Shown here piece by piece: positions 1 through 13,063 of a stretch of DNA of 64,000 nucleotides. Source of the DNA: Clytia hemisphaerica (taxonomy: Eukaryota > Cnidaria > Hydrozoa > Leptothecata > Clytiidae); the NCBI GenBank assembly GCA_902728285.1, contig CACVBU010001144.1, forward strand, positions 620,001 through 684,000. Reading direction: 5' to 3'. Position 1 is the first letter of the stretch. Each line of letters starts with the position of its first letter. Both the position numbers and the translations under genes were made by a program. The notes beneath the pieces were generated by a model. That model saw only the letters and a program-made list of their open reading frames with translations, did no database searches and was not told the origin of the DNA.

Positions 1-372
1 ATAAGAGGCGAAGCCCCCCCCCCGGGCACTTAGGTAAAATTGGGTAAAGGGTCCACGTGCCACTGGTCAGGGTCCCTTTCTTAGACTCTGGAGATATCTG
101 ACAGGGTCCCAAATTTACTAATTGTGAAAATGCGGACCTGACGGGGTCGATTTTTGGTCATTTTGGACAATATTCAGTGTGGAAATTAGAATAATTTTCA
201 ATTTTTTCGTCCACTTTTAGTCATTTTTGCCATTTCTCAGGGTTTAAATGGAAAAATATTTCGATTACTAAACATTCATATCTGATAGGGTCCACTTTTG
301 AAACTCAAGCGGCACGTCCCCTCGGTCGTCAAGGTCAGAGCCCCCCCCCCTCCGGGGGGGGGGGGAGAAGAG
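1..372. repeat. G/C-tract-bounded repeat, partial
   Basis: This AT-rich block is bounded by long C and G runs (about 15-23 and 342-365). It carries repeated 'agggtcc' and 'gacagggtcc' phrases. The left edge (C-run, then CGGGCACTTAGG) resembles the termini of the G-tract elements at 2,708, 36,197 and 39,280, so it is probably a diverged or truncated relative. No coding sequence is seen. The stretch 373-1,039 shows nothing recognisable apart from being downstream of the MCTP stop codon. Confidence 0.5.
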
Positions 373-1039
373 TGAATAATTCCATCATTTGTCCAGCTCC
401 TCTCTCCGTCAAAAAAGTGTTTCGTGTCCATATCCACAGTTCAAGTATATGATAAGTGTATTCAACGTTTAAAACATAAATTTTCAAAGTGTATATGCAT
501 TCGATTTACATTTCTCATTTTTTAGACATCAATCGGAGATTGCTTGTATCCACAATATAAAGTTTTGATTCTTTGTTTGGTTTATCTTCATATGAATAAA
601 ATGTTCCAGAGTGTATTGCAGTTGGACGTTTCCCAGAAATAAAATGTGGATCGTGAATACATATAACAAGAAGCCGGCTGTTTTTATATTCCCATGTTGT
701 TGAATTCTAGAAAGATATTGTACACCATAAAACCTGAAAACGAGAACGGTAATCTAATAAATACTTGTCACAGTGCACCCTTGATAAAGTAAATTGGGGT
801 TTTGCAGAAGGGAGAATATCGAGGGAACAATTTTGGGGTATCAAAACCTGAAAGGAATTTTATGTGATAGTGGCATATCACTTTTTCTAGCGGTAAAATC
901 TCGTGTAGTAATAGAAAATCCAAATATTCGAGTCCACTGTGGTCGTTGTTTATAAAAGGAAAATTTATGCTTTTTGATAAGCTAAAGAATGTTTCGGCAT
1001 ACCTTCAGCATTGATTCGACCTCCACACCTTCCACAGTG

Positions 1040-4000
1040 CTACCTCAGCACAACGTCTGTTTTCAATGGTCGTCTCTTTTTCTGAAAATAAATCAAAATG
1101 TCCACATGGTTTGGCTTCTGCAAGTTGTAAAGAAAAGAAATGAGGAACACAAAAAATATGAGTAAGACGACGTGAGAATTCTCTGAAGTTGAAAAATAAA
1201 TTCATTGTATAGAGTTCAACCGATATACTAAACATTCTTACCACTTCAGGGTCTGAAGGTACTCTGGATAAGAAATCCAACAATTCGTTATTAGGTATGG
1301 CATTTGGTTTACGTATTCTTTTGGTGAATTTGTTGACACCCCATGCCAGCAGAAGGTATCGTATGGGAACAATGTAGAGGACGACTGTACCAAGAAGCAG
1401 GATGACCATCAATAGATATGAAAGGAAAGGTACTGACCAATTGAACGTGCTAAAAACAAACAAAATAATTACACATGAAAGCAATTACCTTATGAAAATT
1501 ATTCAAAATTTGATACATCCTACTAAACCTGAATAAAGCCTTGTTATGGAAAGAGTCAGAGCACTTATTTTGCGATAAAACTAGACAAAAATGTAAACGC
1601 CAGCAATTTAAGCAAGAGAAAGGAGAACTACCGTATTACTACGAATATTTATTAATTTTTTTGGATTTCAGGAGGGGTGTTTATTCGAGGGGGGGGGGGC
1701 GTTTGAAAGAATGGGGTGTTTATTAAACAATTTATAAAGAAGGTCACTTTAGTAACATGAATTGGAACCTTTTTTTGCCTTCTCGTTATTATTTGAGTAC
1801 AAATATGTCAGGGAAGTAAAAATGGTCAAAACCAGTTCGAATACAAAAAGAATACAATTATTGTTGCATATCTAAGCTTTTCTTCATATTATAATTCTTT
1901 ACTGCCACCTGTTTCGAATAAACGCCCCTTACGCCCCTTCTAAGGGGAGGCGTTTATTCAAAGGGGGCGTTTATTGAAAATTTTTCCATAAAGAAGGGAA
2001 GTTTATTCGAATTAATACGGTATTTACTTTTTGATTCGTTCACCGAAAGAAGCGACGTCGTCCATCTTATTTTGTACCAGTGTACAAATATTGTTGATGG
2101 CTTCCAACTTCTCACGAAACGTCTTTGAACGGCCCTAAAGCAAGTCAAGAAGAAAATAACATATAATAAACATAAAAAGGGTTGCGGAACGAAAAAAGAA
2201 ATTTCGACATGAACAAACGATTGTCAAACTTTCATTGGTAATGTTTCCCAACAGCAAAGTTAGTGGCCTTTAGGCTGGTAGTTCATCTGAATAAATTTAT
2301 GAATATTTCTTATCCTATCTTTTCTGTGACTTTTTGAAATAATTATCTAGCCCTTTATATAACATAAGACAAATTTATTAACAATTCAAAAAATGTATTA
2401 TATATTTCCCTTCAAAATGTAAAAGAAAATAGTGTGGAGTTTGAAAGATGATCTTGAGCTTTTCAGCCATCAGAACCTTTATCTTTGGGTGACAGATGAT
2501 TAATATGATATAAAGATATACAGATTTTTTACGCAGACCTGCGTTAACCAAATGGAAGGGAGAGATACCTTTTTATTTTTTTCATCATCGTCATCGTCAT
2601 CATCATCTTCGTCTAATTCTTCCTGAAATGGAAACAACAAACTCCATTCAATCAAACCTCCATCGGAGAGACTTTCTCTTACTTAAAATTGATCAAACCC
2701 GTTCGACCCCGGGGGGGGGGGGGTACTAGGTTTGCGAGGTGACGGGTATGTCCGAGCCGAAAATCGAAAATCGAAAATCGACCCTTTGAGAGACAAAATT
2801 TTGGTGATTTTGGGACCCTTTGAGAGACTTTTTCCTAAATTTCGGTCCACTTTTTCCAAATTTTGGTTTAATTTTCACCAAATTTTGGTCAAAATTCTTG
2901 GAAATCGTGACCCTTTGAGAGAGAAATTTTTGATTTTTGTGATTTTGGGACCCTTTCAGAGACTAACTTTTGAATTTGTACCCCTTTGAGAGACTTTTGA
3001 GGAATGAGAAAAGGTACCCTTATGGCTCGCACATACCCGGCACCCATTTTGCCTAAGTACCCCCCCCCCCCGGGCGTTCGACACTCTATGGCTTCACAAT
3101 CCTTACTGCACATCAAGGAACTTTCTTCAATTGTTTTTTTCATTGTTTGGAAATCTTTGCCTATTTTGCGTGAGATTGATTGCTCGTTAAATTAAATCCA
3201 AGCTGGATATATTAAGGCTCACTCACAAAACCACAAATCCAAAAGTTTTTAGGATATTTATCTCGCAATTTTTAACCTCGTGACAATTTATATACACAAA
3301 ATGTAGCTAACATTTAAGCATAAGCATAAGAAATAGATGGAGAATTAACTCCTTTTGTTTCATTGTACCTAATCATCGGAAGCAAACTGTTCCTTGCAAT
3401 GGGAACAAGTGATTAATTTTGTGTGCACTCATGGGAATATTAAAGTTCATAAAAAAACTGAATAAAAAGATGTCGGATTTTCAACAACTCAATTGTGAGA
3501 TAATAGCTTTGTTGATCAAAATAAGAAAAAGCTTTCCGTAACAAGCACAAAATCCTATATTTCTAAGGGTCCCATAAAATCATCAATAAATTTCAAAAAG
3601 AATTCTATATTACGATTAGGTAACCTTTCAATTAATCATCCATCAGAATTTGAAAGCCCCCTCCCTTTTAGACGTAAAGATTTCTAATGAAGAGATTTTC
3701 AAGGAAAATGTGCTGAAACTCTCAAAATTAGCACAGTGTTCGCCCAAAAATACATCGATACACCTAAATCATAGAACCTTATTTATTGTAACCTTAATTA
3801 TTTTTGTATCGCGTTTGAAAATTTACATTTCAGTTTTTTGCTTCCAATTATAGGCCAATCAAAGAAAACCGATTTGAATTTAACGATCACTATTTTTATT
3901 ACCTTCATGATTTTAAGGAAAGGCAGTAAAACTGCAAAAGTTTCTTACCTCTTCTTGGCTTTGTTTGTTGGGTGCGAGCATAAAAACAATATAATTTTTC

Positions 4001-7000
4001 AGCAAGACCAAAAACAAAATCAAAGGTAACATAAATGCATCGAAATTCATCACTAGTAATATGTAGATCTGAAATAACAACAAAAAAAAAACAAAAAATT
4101 GTGTATCAGTCTAAATTAAAATTGGAATAGATGGGCACAATCCGTCCTACCCAATGAATCATATACTAAGAGTGTTTACACGAAAAAAGCCCAACGACCA
4201 CAATTTAATAGCGACCTAACTCTGAAGTGGTTTTCTAAAGCCAAAATTGAATGCAAAACTGAAAGGGAATGCAGTAATCTTACAAAATTTGTTGATACAC
4301 AGTCCAAAGACTTACAGTGAAAGCGAAAGCACTCCGTAGCCTGAATTTCCAAGTGAAAAGACTTTGTATGAATTCGCCCGTTGCTATGATACTTCGTATG
4401 AGGTTCGTTATTCGATCTACGTTCTTTTGTAACAGCTGAAAGGAGAACAAAGAAAATAGATCGTAAAATCCGGGCATGCGTTGATTTACTGAAGTTGCAC
4501 ATCAACCAAGATTATTTTAGCTCGCTTCGTTTTTTATTTGGTTATCAAGAAATAAGAATGTAAATAATTGATTTCAAAAGAAACGGACATACCTGCCGCC
4601 TAAACCTGGGCGCTTCATCGAGAACACGTTCTTCGCGCGGGTTGACCGTTCGAAGACTGGCACGAATAGGATTGTAGACCACGCCTAATGTCATGATAAG
4701 ATGCCCCTTGGCTTGTGCTTGTAAACGTTTGTCTTTCAGTTGAAACAAACGTCTTTCCCACGAAGAAATCTAGACATGAAGGAGAGTTTTCCTTTCAAGC
4801 TCTTACATATGTAATGTAAATTACAATTACATAAAGAATTAAAATCACTCGAATAAGTCGATTATAAAATATACAGGTTGCAGAATTAAAGTCTGAAGAC
4901 AAATCACGCTTTTACTTGAAATTTTTATGTGCTTGTTACAAGACATTTATTTCTGATTGACACTAATAAAGTTATCAGCGGTAAGTTGTAAGGCAAGTAA
5001 CATGGGAATAAAATCACGTGAACTTTTACGAGTAATCACATGTTTTGACTGCATTGACATGATTTTGCAGCCCGTGTAGTATGAATTAAATTTTCAAATT
5101 TTGAGGCAAATTCAACTTAATCCATAATAGATAAAGAGAATCAGACAAAGAACTCACCGATAACAAAGGAATTTGAACGCGTCCTAAGAACTCTGGTGCA
5201 CCGCGTTTATCTTCGTCAAAAACCGTGATCTCCAACACCTCGTGAATATCATATACCGGTCTGTAAAATAAGATAAAGAGGAGGCGGGGTTAACAATCAA
5301 TTAAGACCGACCAAATTACCTCAAACCAAAAACTTGGTGACATATTGTTGATCTTTGTGTGTGGAAAGTGTTCGATATAAAAAGAAAGAGAAATTCATAC
5401 AATTCATAAACTTTGTCCCATTGCGGGTTGAGTGTTTTATATATGGTGGGCGTGACAAGACGTTGATTTCCCAGTTCTATGACTGCAAATGGATCACTTT
5501 GTCCACCGATGTCTTTAGCAGCCAAATTACTTGCTCGATGTAGCTTCAACTAAAATGCAAACGATCCTATTGAACATCTTTCGTCAAATGTTTTTTAATG
5601 GTAGCTTCTCAGATTAATTGACTGATTTCTAGCCACGGTAGTGCAGTGGAAGAGCATACACCTACGGTGCGCAAGGTTGATGGTTTAACCCTCGAACGGG
5701 TCATACAATAGACTTAGTACAAAAATGATACTTGATACTTCTCAGCTTAGTGCTTGGTAATTAAGAGAAGAATCATGAGTATATGGGGCAATCCAGGGAG
5801 AAATAGTGGCGCTCTCCCCTACCTCCTGGTAGAGAGCTATCGAAAGAGGAGCCTTCTGGTCGCCTTACAGACGTACTTACTAATTGACTGAATACTTGAA
5901 AGGTTCCACGAAATATAAGAAGTGAACAAACCTGCATCCACCCTACTTGAGACATTGCTTTCGTCGTTTTGAGTAACGAGAAATCGTTTTCAATCTCTTT
6001 GACACGTAATGAGTCATCATTGTGGATCTTGATATCTGATGCACTTCCTGAAAATATAAAGAATAATTTCCGTGTGAAAAAAAAACCCTTTGAATACATG
6101 TTCATTAAGCAACATTTGAGCTCTGTAATCGTGCAACGAAAAAAGGTTAATGTCGTTCAACCAAGTTGTAGTTGATGCATAGTTAAAGTACAAAGTAAAT
6201 AACAAAATTGTGATGAAGATACCTTCGTTATTGAGAGCAGTAATGGAAATGTGCAGGCACAAGACACCAGGTTGATCTTCCAAATTCAATTCAACATAAT
6301 GTGATTTCTCTTTCTCCAAAGAGTCCAGGTCCAAGCTTGTCCTGTTGAAAAGTTAGTGATATCTCGTTTAGTATGGTTTCAGATCAGAGGACACCTTAAA
6401 AACGGAAAACTGAAGGTTTCAATAATCTGAAACTGAAATACTAAAGACTCAGATTTGGACTCTTTTCAACAAATCAGGAAATATTAATCGTACAAAATCT
6501 TTAAAGAAATACAAAAAGATGAGCCAATAAAGAACACAGACCTTCCCATGAACTCATCTTTACAAAATCATCCATCAACTTCACCAACGTTCATGCAACC
6601 GGTACAATATTTTCAAGTAATCAATATTTCATCATTTAATTTTGATTCAGGAAATCATCCAACAAGTACCTGAGAGATTTAGATCTACAAAAATCAGAAA
6701 ATTAACTTTCCATAAGTGGAGATAATAACAAGTTCTCAAGGCAGGTAGGAAATTTTTCAAATACTTCGACAAACCAAGCTATATCTTAGGCGGTGAATGT
6801 TAGAAATAAAATAACCTTACCTTTGATTTGTACTTATCATTTCCAAGTTTGAAGCGTACGTATGGATCACTTTTACCTGAGATAATAATTGAATGATGAA
6901 ATAATACTCGGAGGGAATAAAACGCTATTTTGATAGAAATTACCACAGAGACCACAGAAAGAAGACTACATAACTCTGAATCGAAAGAGTGACAAGATAC

Positions 7001-10000
7001 CTGTGTGATCCATTGGTCGTAAATTGGTCCCTTTGACCAGGATTACAGAGAGAAGCGAGTCCCATATTTGACTCCTGCTGCTGTGCTTGGAGACGCGTTT
7101 GGCGGAACTCAACAATTGTGCCAGCTTTAAAGGAGAAAAAAAAAGAAAACAATTTCACGGAAGAATCCTGAAGAAATCTTGTCGATCTTTTTTGTTGAAC
7201 TGTAAACTGGTGTCACATAGTTACTCATAGAAACTTTCTGAAAATTCTGAGCATAAACTATTAAAGGAAATCCAAATAAAGATAGAAATGTCTAGATTTA
7301 ATGGATAGGGATTATCAATTAATTCTGTGAAAAATACCGAAGCATTCGCATCATCACATGGGGTCTTTAATGTAGTCGAGAGGTAAGCTTGTCAGCCTTC
7401 GGACAAATCAATTTATCAAATTATCATTGAGGTTTTACAAAACATCCGAAATTACCTCTTTCATGGAAGCCTGTTTTTCAGGCGAATAAAACCGATTCTT
7501 TTCTTTAGCCGGATTTCGTAAATAAATTGTGTCTTCAACTTTCTTTAAAGGACTGTTTGAAAAGTACGATGGAAATTTCAAAGCTCCTAAACCCGTTGCA
7601 TCAACCGACAGAGTAGAGGCCTTCCGACTTGTTAATACTGGGGTTAACGGTTTAGGCTTGGTGAAACTATTCCCTGTAGTTATGACATCAACTTCCTGAA
7701 AGATGTCTCTTTTGCTCAGGTCAGTCTCACTTAAGCAACGTCTCTGTGCTAACGGGATTGCGTTCTCGTTGCCAGGTATCTTCAAAGAATGAAAGTCTCT
7801 TTTGACTTTCTTTTTAAACAGTTTTGTAACAGAGAATTTCTTTTTGGTAGAAGCTGGTTTTTCAAGCAATTGCATCTCCTGATACGGAAAATTGTCAACA
7901 TCTTGTAAAACAGAATCATGGTCGCCTTCATTTTCATTGCACAAAGCTTCAGAACGGTAAATTTTATCTTCTCCAGGATCAAAAGCATTTTCCTCGTCAA
8001 GGAGAGATGGTTCGATAGCAAGCTCTACATCAAAGTCATCAACTTTCGTTTCTAGGGTATCACTGGCCACCGAACCATATTGGCTAGTTGAATCATCCTC
8101 GTCAATCTTTTGTGATATAATATCAACAGACACCGCATTAACATTGTCAATGATTGAATCTTGGCTAGAGCTCAATGAATCCATTATTCTTTCCAGCGTT
8201 TCAATATTTGGTGAAGTAATATCAGTATTTTCGACTTTGATATTAATGATGGAATCTTTGTAGGAGGGTTCGATTTCGATGGAATTACATTCACTAAGGT
8301 TTGTCAGAGATGAGGCTAGAGTGTAGTTGGAACAAAAATCATCTGCCCTAGATCCCATTAGCATGGCTTCGTGTTTGTCTTTGGTGTCCTCAGGCCCGGA
8401 TTGGGCCTCTGATCCTTTGTGTATTTTGCTTTGTGAATCACTCAAAGTTTCAAAACCTGCACCGACAGCAGATTTTCTTTCAGTATGGGCAAACTCGCTG
8501 GCATCTAATACCCCTTCAAAATGTCTTGAAATACTGAGTTTTGATCTAACATTTTCCTCAACCTTGGTAAAGATAGGCTCCCCTCTTTTTTCTATAAGGT
8601 CCGCATAGACCATATCAAAAGAAGCAGCGTTTGGAACCTTTCCTTGAAAGGGAGCGGTAGGGAGAGGTGTCAGATTCTCTTGCAAGTCAACATTGCTCTC
8701 TGTTTTGTCTTTCAGTCTTGAGGAAGGTTGAATTTCGTACATGTGTACATTCCTCACTTTATCAAGTTTTTTGGTTCTCATTTCCGATTGATTATGAAGA
8801 ACAAATTCTTGTTCACAAGATGCACTTTTAGTGACTGGTGAGGATCCAATGACGTAATATGCAGTATTAGATTCTGTCCAGCTTTCTTCGATTCGATTTC
8901 GTTTACTCATCCGTAGCAATGGTAAAGTCAGTAATGGAAAATCTATCTATCAATCTACCAATCATTCAAATTGAGAATGACAATGATCAGTCTGCGCCAC
9001 TAACTCGATCGGGAAGATTCTTCCACAATTGGAAGATTCTTCCGAAATGGGAAGTATCCTCCCGAACGGGAAATTAACTTAACACCCAAACGGGTTAACG
9101 GACTTCCAGATCGGGAAGAAGCGAGAAACTAAGGAAAACTCGATCGGGTTGGAACTTCCCGTTTGGGAAGTTTACGCAGTTTTTTCACAATTTAACAAGA
9201 TTTCTACGGTAAAGTCTACTTTTCTTTCGGTGAAAAACCTTAAAATTTGATGCTTCTTCACCTCCAAAAAGTTTCAACTCTCGCCGGTCATCGTACAGCT
9301 TCGCCGAGATTCAGTCAATTTTCAACTTCCCAAAGAGGAAGAATCTTCCAAAACGGGCAGAAAAAAATAGAGTAAGTTCTTCCCGTTCGGGAAGGTTCTT
9401 CCCATTTCGGAAGAATCTTCCCGATCGAGTTAGTGGCACAGACTGATGATAGTATTTATCAATTTTCATCTCACTCTACAAAGTTTGCAAAATATTACAT
9501 CGTATTATACCATTACTGTACGACCCAGATTTCATTTTAAGTTACATTGATGTTATTTTAGTTGACCAAGTAAAATTCAAAACACTTATGAAGTCAAGTT
9601 CTTCTTTTTCTGAAGAGGTAAAATGAAGCTGCAGCCGCAAGTAATTTAAAACATCATTTCTTTTCCTTTTGTGTACCTTTGATGTGAAATTACGAAGAAA
9701 AAAATCAAATTTTTCAATATTTGAAAAAAAACTCTTGATAAAATACAGCTGCAAAGAAAAGTGAAGGAAACGAAGCAAAAATATTAAAACATTGAAAATG
9801 GAAAGAGGAAATTAGCAAAAAAACCGGCAATTTCTATAAATACAACAAGACAAGAACACTCGAGAAATGTATACTACCACATCAGAGGCGAACAAAATTC
9901 AACCTTTACTTCAAAATGTCGACAAACTCATTAAACTTATTCGATCAATTTTTCTGTAATAAATACACTTTATAACAAAATCTTCTAGAAAAACACCTCA

Positions 10001-11688
10001 ACATTTCTGATAACTTGTTAGATATAGCATATCAATACTAACGCGCTTAAATTAAAAGGGAACCTAAACACCATTTTACTAGCATACAAATATATTTCCC
10101 AGATCATTCAGGGTGCCTGAATTTCGAGGGAAACTCAAGATAAGAAAAATAAAGAATAAGCCAAAGGTATCCTTGTTACCACAGAATGGGCAGAAATCAG
10201 GGGTCAGACACATATTTGGCTATAACTTTTGATCTAGATGAATTGGAATTCATCGAATTGGAAAAAAAGTTTGACCACTCATTTTAAAGCATTTTACGTA
10301 CAAAATCAGGAAAATTGAATTTAAGTTTTTTGAAAACAATTCAAAAATTGTCAATTTTCAAGTATTCCATGGACTTCAAATTTGCCTTCAAATTAGACAA
10401 AAAAACAAAAAATCACTAACTAACTAACTCAAAACTTTATGCTGATTATGAAAACAAATCATTTCAGACGATTTTTGCAAAATTTGGGTTTTCCCAAATG
10501 TGCCCCCTGATTTCCCACAGCGTACCAGCGCTACTATTTCGGGGATTTCGAGTTCGGATAAACCACAGTATCGAGGTACTCCTTTTTATCACAACTTGAA
10601 CAAACCTTATAAAAAGTGAAGTGAGTCTATAATTTATATTTTATTATATTTATAATTAAATATTTTACTCACTTCTATCGTTTCATTGGTTGATTTTGGT
10701 TTGATGGCTAACTTGAGCACTATTTTGCCCAAATCTTCTTGGAAACCATGTTTATTGATGAGTGGCAGTGATAATTCATGTTCCCTGTTCAAAAAAACGG
10801 TGAGAATATCAAGTGCATAACATTTCGAAGGAGTACTAACCCAGCTGGCACACAACGTTGTTTCAACGTTCGTCTAACGTTTAATGGTCGTTGTGAACGT
10901 TTGATAAACGTTGAAACAACGTTGTGTGCCAGCTGGGAAACTAAAATTAATACTTCCTGCTTTATATAAATGGTAGCAAAAATAACTATTTCAAGATTAA
11001 GAAAAGGAAGAGGTTTTACTTCAGAATCCTGCTACATTTCTTTGCCAGTTAAAGACTGAAAATTAACGTTAATCCCAAGTGGGGCCTATTTTTGAAATCT
11101 ATAAACCCCATGCTAATTCACAAAGACATAACAACAAGTTCAAGGAATTCGTTTGAAATGAATTGACAAGGAAAACATTAGACACGATGAATTTACTTGT
11201 TGACTTCGATGTTGCCAAGAGACACACTAGCTTCTCCCATATCATCATCGTGTGATAGACGATCGAAATCATATACTTTAAAGACCAGATCGGTGTTGAC
11301 GTCATCGATAGCCAATTGAAATTGCTCGTTCCATGATGGGTTCAAGTTACGGTAGACGATTTTGGTTTTGAAAACACATTTCGAGCGGAGCTTGATTTTG
11401 ACATAAGGGTCGCTTGTTCCTAAAGATTGAAGCTCGTTATATGTAAAAAAATACATTGGCAAATTTATCAAGTATGACAGTGGAATGATACCTCTGCGAA
11501 ATACACAGCTCATTTGTCACACATTGAGGTCCAATACACTTAACGTGATGGACAATGACCTAACGTGAAAGGAGGAAGAGCAGTATAATTTTCACCCACC
11601 TGTTTTATCTCTTGCGATGAGTCCTTGACCAGCAATGATCTCACCTTCCACTGAGAAATAAGAACAAACGCCACTCTTCCATATCGTG
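1040..11688 (-). CDS. MCTP-type multiple C2 and transmembrane domain protein (core exons)
   Basis: MCTP proteins are ER-anchored Ca2+/phospholipid-binding proteins with three C2 domains and two C-terminal membrane segments. Exons in coding order: 11670-11688, 11600-11650, 11197-11419 and 10673-10784 (C2A, with [10 protein letters not shown] and [10 protein letters not shown]); 7001-7124 and 6821-6876 (first half of C2[11 protein letters not shown]); 6542-6557 (16 nt, reads DEFMGR); 6223-6341; 5932-6047; 5401-5549 and 5158-5260 (C2[26 protein letters not shown]); 4593-4769; 4316-4435; 3949-4068 (hydrophobic); 2569-2622 (acidic D/E run); 2028-2134 ([11 protein letters not shown]); 1242-1449 ([14 protein letters not shown] to [17 protein letters not shown]); 1040-1117 (basic tail, stop at 1040). 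All junctions keep phase except between 6821 and 6557, where the second half of C2B is not found. The C-terminal block matches the conserved MCTP ending closely. Assignment to MCTP1 or MCTP2 is not possible. Confidence 0.9.
1629..2022. mobile_element. TA-site inverted-repeat element, TACCGTATT family, copy 1
   Basis: The ends read TACCGTATTACTACGAATA and, inverted, GAATTAATACGGTA. Subterminal phrases repeat 'gggcgtttattcga'. A second copy lies at 55,025-55,462. The TA at each tip fits a Tc1/mariner-type target site. It lies in the intron between MCTP exons 2028 and 1449, and its right end reaches base 6 of that intron. Confidence 0.75.
2708..3074. mobile_element. G-tract-ended non-autonomous element with 8-bp target duplication
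   Basis: The element runs from CCC(G)13 TACTAGG to CCTAAGTA(C)11 GGG, an inverted pair. The flanks are CGTTCGAC on both sides (2700-2707 and 3075-3082). The interior repeats 'gaccctttgagaga'. An 8-bp duplication is typical of hAT-type elements. It sits in an MCTP intron. Confidence 0.8.
5636..5900 (+). repeat. tRNA-derived SINE-like sequence
   Basis: A tRNA-like head at about 5,636-5,710 has a box A-like 'tagtgcagtgg' and a box B-like 'ggtttaaccc', followed by an unrelated body with 'ctctcccctacctcctgg'. It is not a functional tRNA, because the stems are degenerate. It lies in the MCTP intron between exons 5401-5549 and 5932-6047. Confidence 0.5.
7456..8910 (-). CDS. Alternative first exon of the MCTP gene, 485 codons, disordered
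   Basis: A single open exon begins at ATG 8910 and ends at a GTAATT donor (7455). It is in phase 0 with the C2B exon at 7124, so it can supply an N-terminus for an isoform lacking C2A. The C2A exon ending at 10673 is also phase 0 and can skip it. The protein is rich in Ser, Asp and Glu. Near its end is a Lys-rich patch ([17 protein letters not shown]) followed by CLSETDLSK. No folded domain is recognised. No convincing splice acceptor lies upstream in frame, which favours a separate promoter over an internal linker exon. An inverted-repeat element sits about 70 bases upstream of the ATG. Confidence 0.65.
8983..9450. mobile_element. Inverted-repeat element next to an MCTP alternative first exon
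   Basis: The left end 'gccactaactcgatcgggaa' is matched inverted at 9,405-9,440 ('ttcccgatcgagttagtggc'), with further similarity outward. The interior is filled with 'gggaagattcttcc'-type words in both orientations. It starts about 70 bases upstream of the ATG at 8910. Confidence 0.75.
10842..10940. repeat. Short near-perfect palindrome (AACGTTG hairpin)
   Basis: 'cccagctggcacacaacgtt' is matched by its inverse 'aacgttgtgtgccagctggg', with internal AACGTT words. It could form a hairpin of about 40-bp arms. It lies just upstream (minus strand) of the last C2A exon. Confidence 0.8.
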
Positions 11689-13063
11689 CTCGCCTAAATA
11701 ACAACAAGAAAGATGGAACTCGATAAAAAAGATTTGTATTGATCGGGTTAGACGCGTAGAATAAAAGGTACAAATTTCAAACGTATCCAAAATATAGTTC
11801 CAGGCATCTTTACCGCGACCTGTGTTGGTAAAAATAACTGAATTCCACATTGTGATGACGTGACGTTTGTTGCATCACTTGCTCAATTTGTCGAAACACC
11901 TAACTCTAACTCTAGAGCATCATATCCGCAAATTGAGCGGATTATTACAATTCTCAATTTTTAAAGATTGCCAAACAAATCTCCCCAGGGAAATGTGGAC
12001 GAAAATCAACAAACGTCGGTCCATTATAGTTAATGATGTAGTGCTTAACTATGCAATAGATATTAACCTAAACATGTAATTTTTTAGCTGATTCCGATTT
12101 TTTTTTGTCTGTCTAAATTCCTGTAAACAAGCTGCCAAAAGGGTTTATATCAAACAAACAACAAACACAAAATGTCAGGTTCTAGTTCAAGGGAAGTTGA
12201 AATTGAGGAATGATATAAGCCGTCAGCAAATGATGAAAAAAGTCCGGAATGGAGAAAATTGAAGACGTATCCCATCACAAGAAAGCGACATTTACCTGGG
12301 TTGCAGTCAACAAAAGCTCAGCAACTACGCCATAATCAAGACGACATCGACCTCTCATCACTCAACAAATAAAAAGAGAATAACAAACAAGCTCCAGGAA
12401 AAGTTTAACTGATAGTTCCTCTTATCCACACAGTTTGATTTTCTACACAAAAAGATGACTGGATGGATATTATTGTGAGATATCATAAAATTTAAAAAAG
12501 ATGAGTGAAAAAGAGAGCAAAGGAGGGAAAGATGTATTTTATATCACATCCCATATGTTTCTCTCCCTTTTTTCTTATGTCTAAGTGATCGTGAATATTT
12601 AGCTCTTAGTAAGTATGTTCCTATCATTTTCAAAGTTCATTTTCGAAGTTCATTTTCATATTTTCATCTTCACTTAAACGCTTTTTTATTTAACATTTAA
12701 AGATTTTGAAAATGAAGTCAAATGATATGAAATTTCGTTATCTCTATTTTCCTTCTTGGTTTATGACGATTTTAAAAACTTTTGTTTTGAAAAAGATAAG
12801 ATCTTTTCAGAGATGAACGAAAAACATTACGTCCTAAGCATGTTTTATCAAAACGTGCAGAGTTTAATAAGCCTTCACAGATAACTGACAATCTATGACA
12901 AATAATGGACTTATTCAAGCCCAAGTTCTTGAAGTATGTCGAGCTTTAGACGTCAATCATAACTTGAAGACTTGAACATCACACTCAGTAGTGTAAAGGG
13001 AACCTTGCTTCAAAGCACACTTTACACCCAGCAAAAACTTTACCTTCACTTTTTTAAACCTAC

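Noticed and set aside
4176-4505. ORF of 109 codons overlapping an MCTP exon
   Set aside because: Wrong frame. The MCTP exon 4316-4435 in the other frame gives the conserved QKNVDRI to SAFAFT segment.
5636-5710. Functional tRNA gene
   Set aside because: Box A and box B are present but altered, the stems do not pair well, and unrelated SINE-like sequence follows. It was called a SINE head instead.
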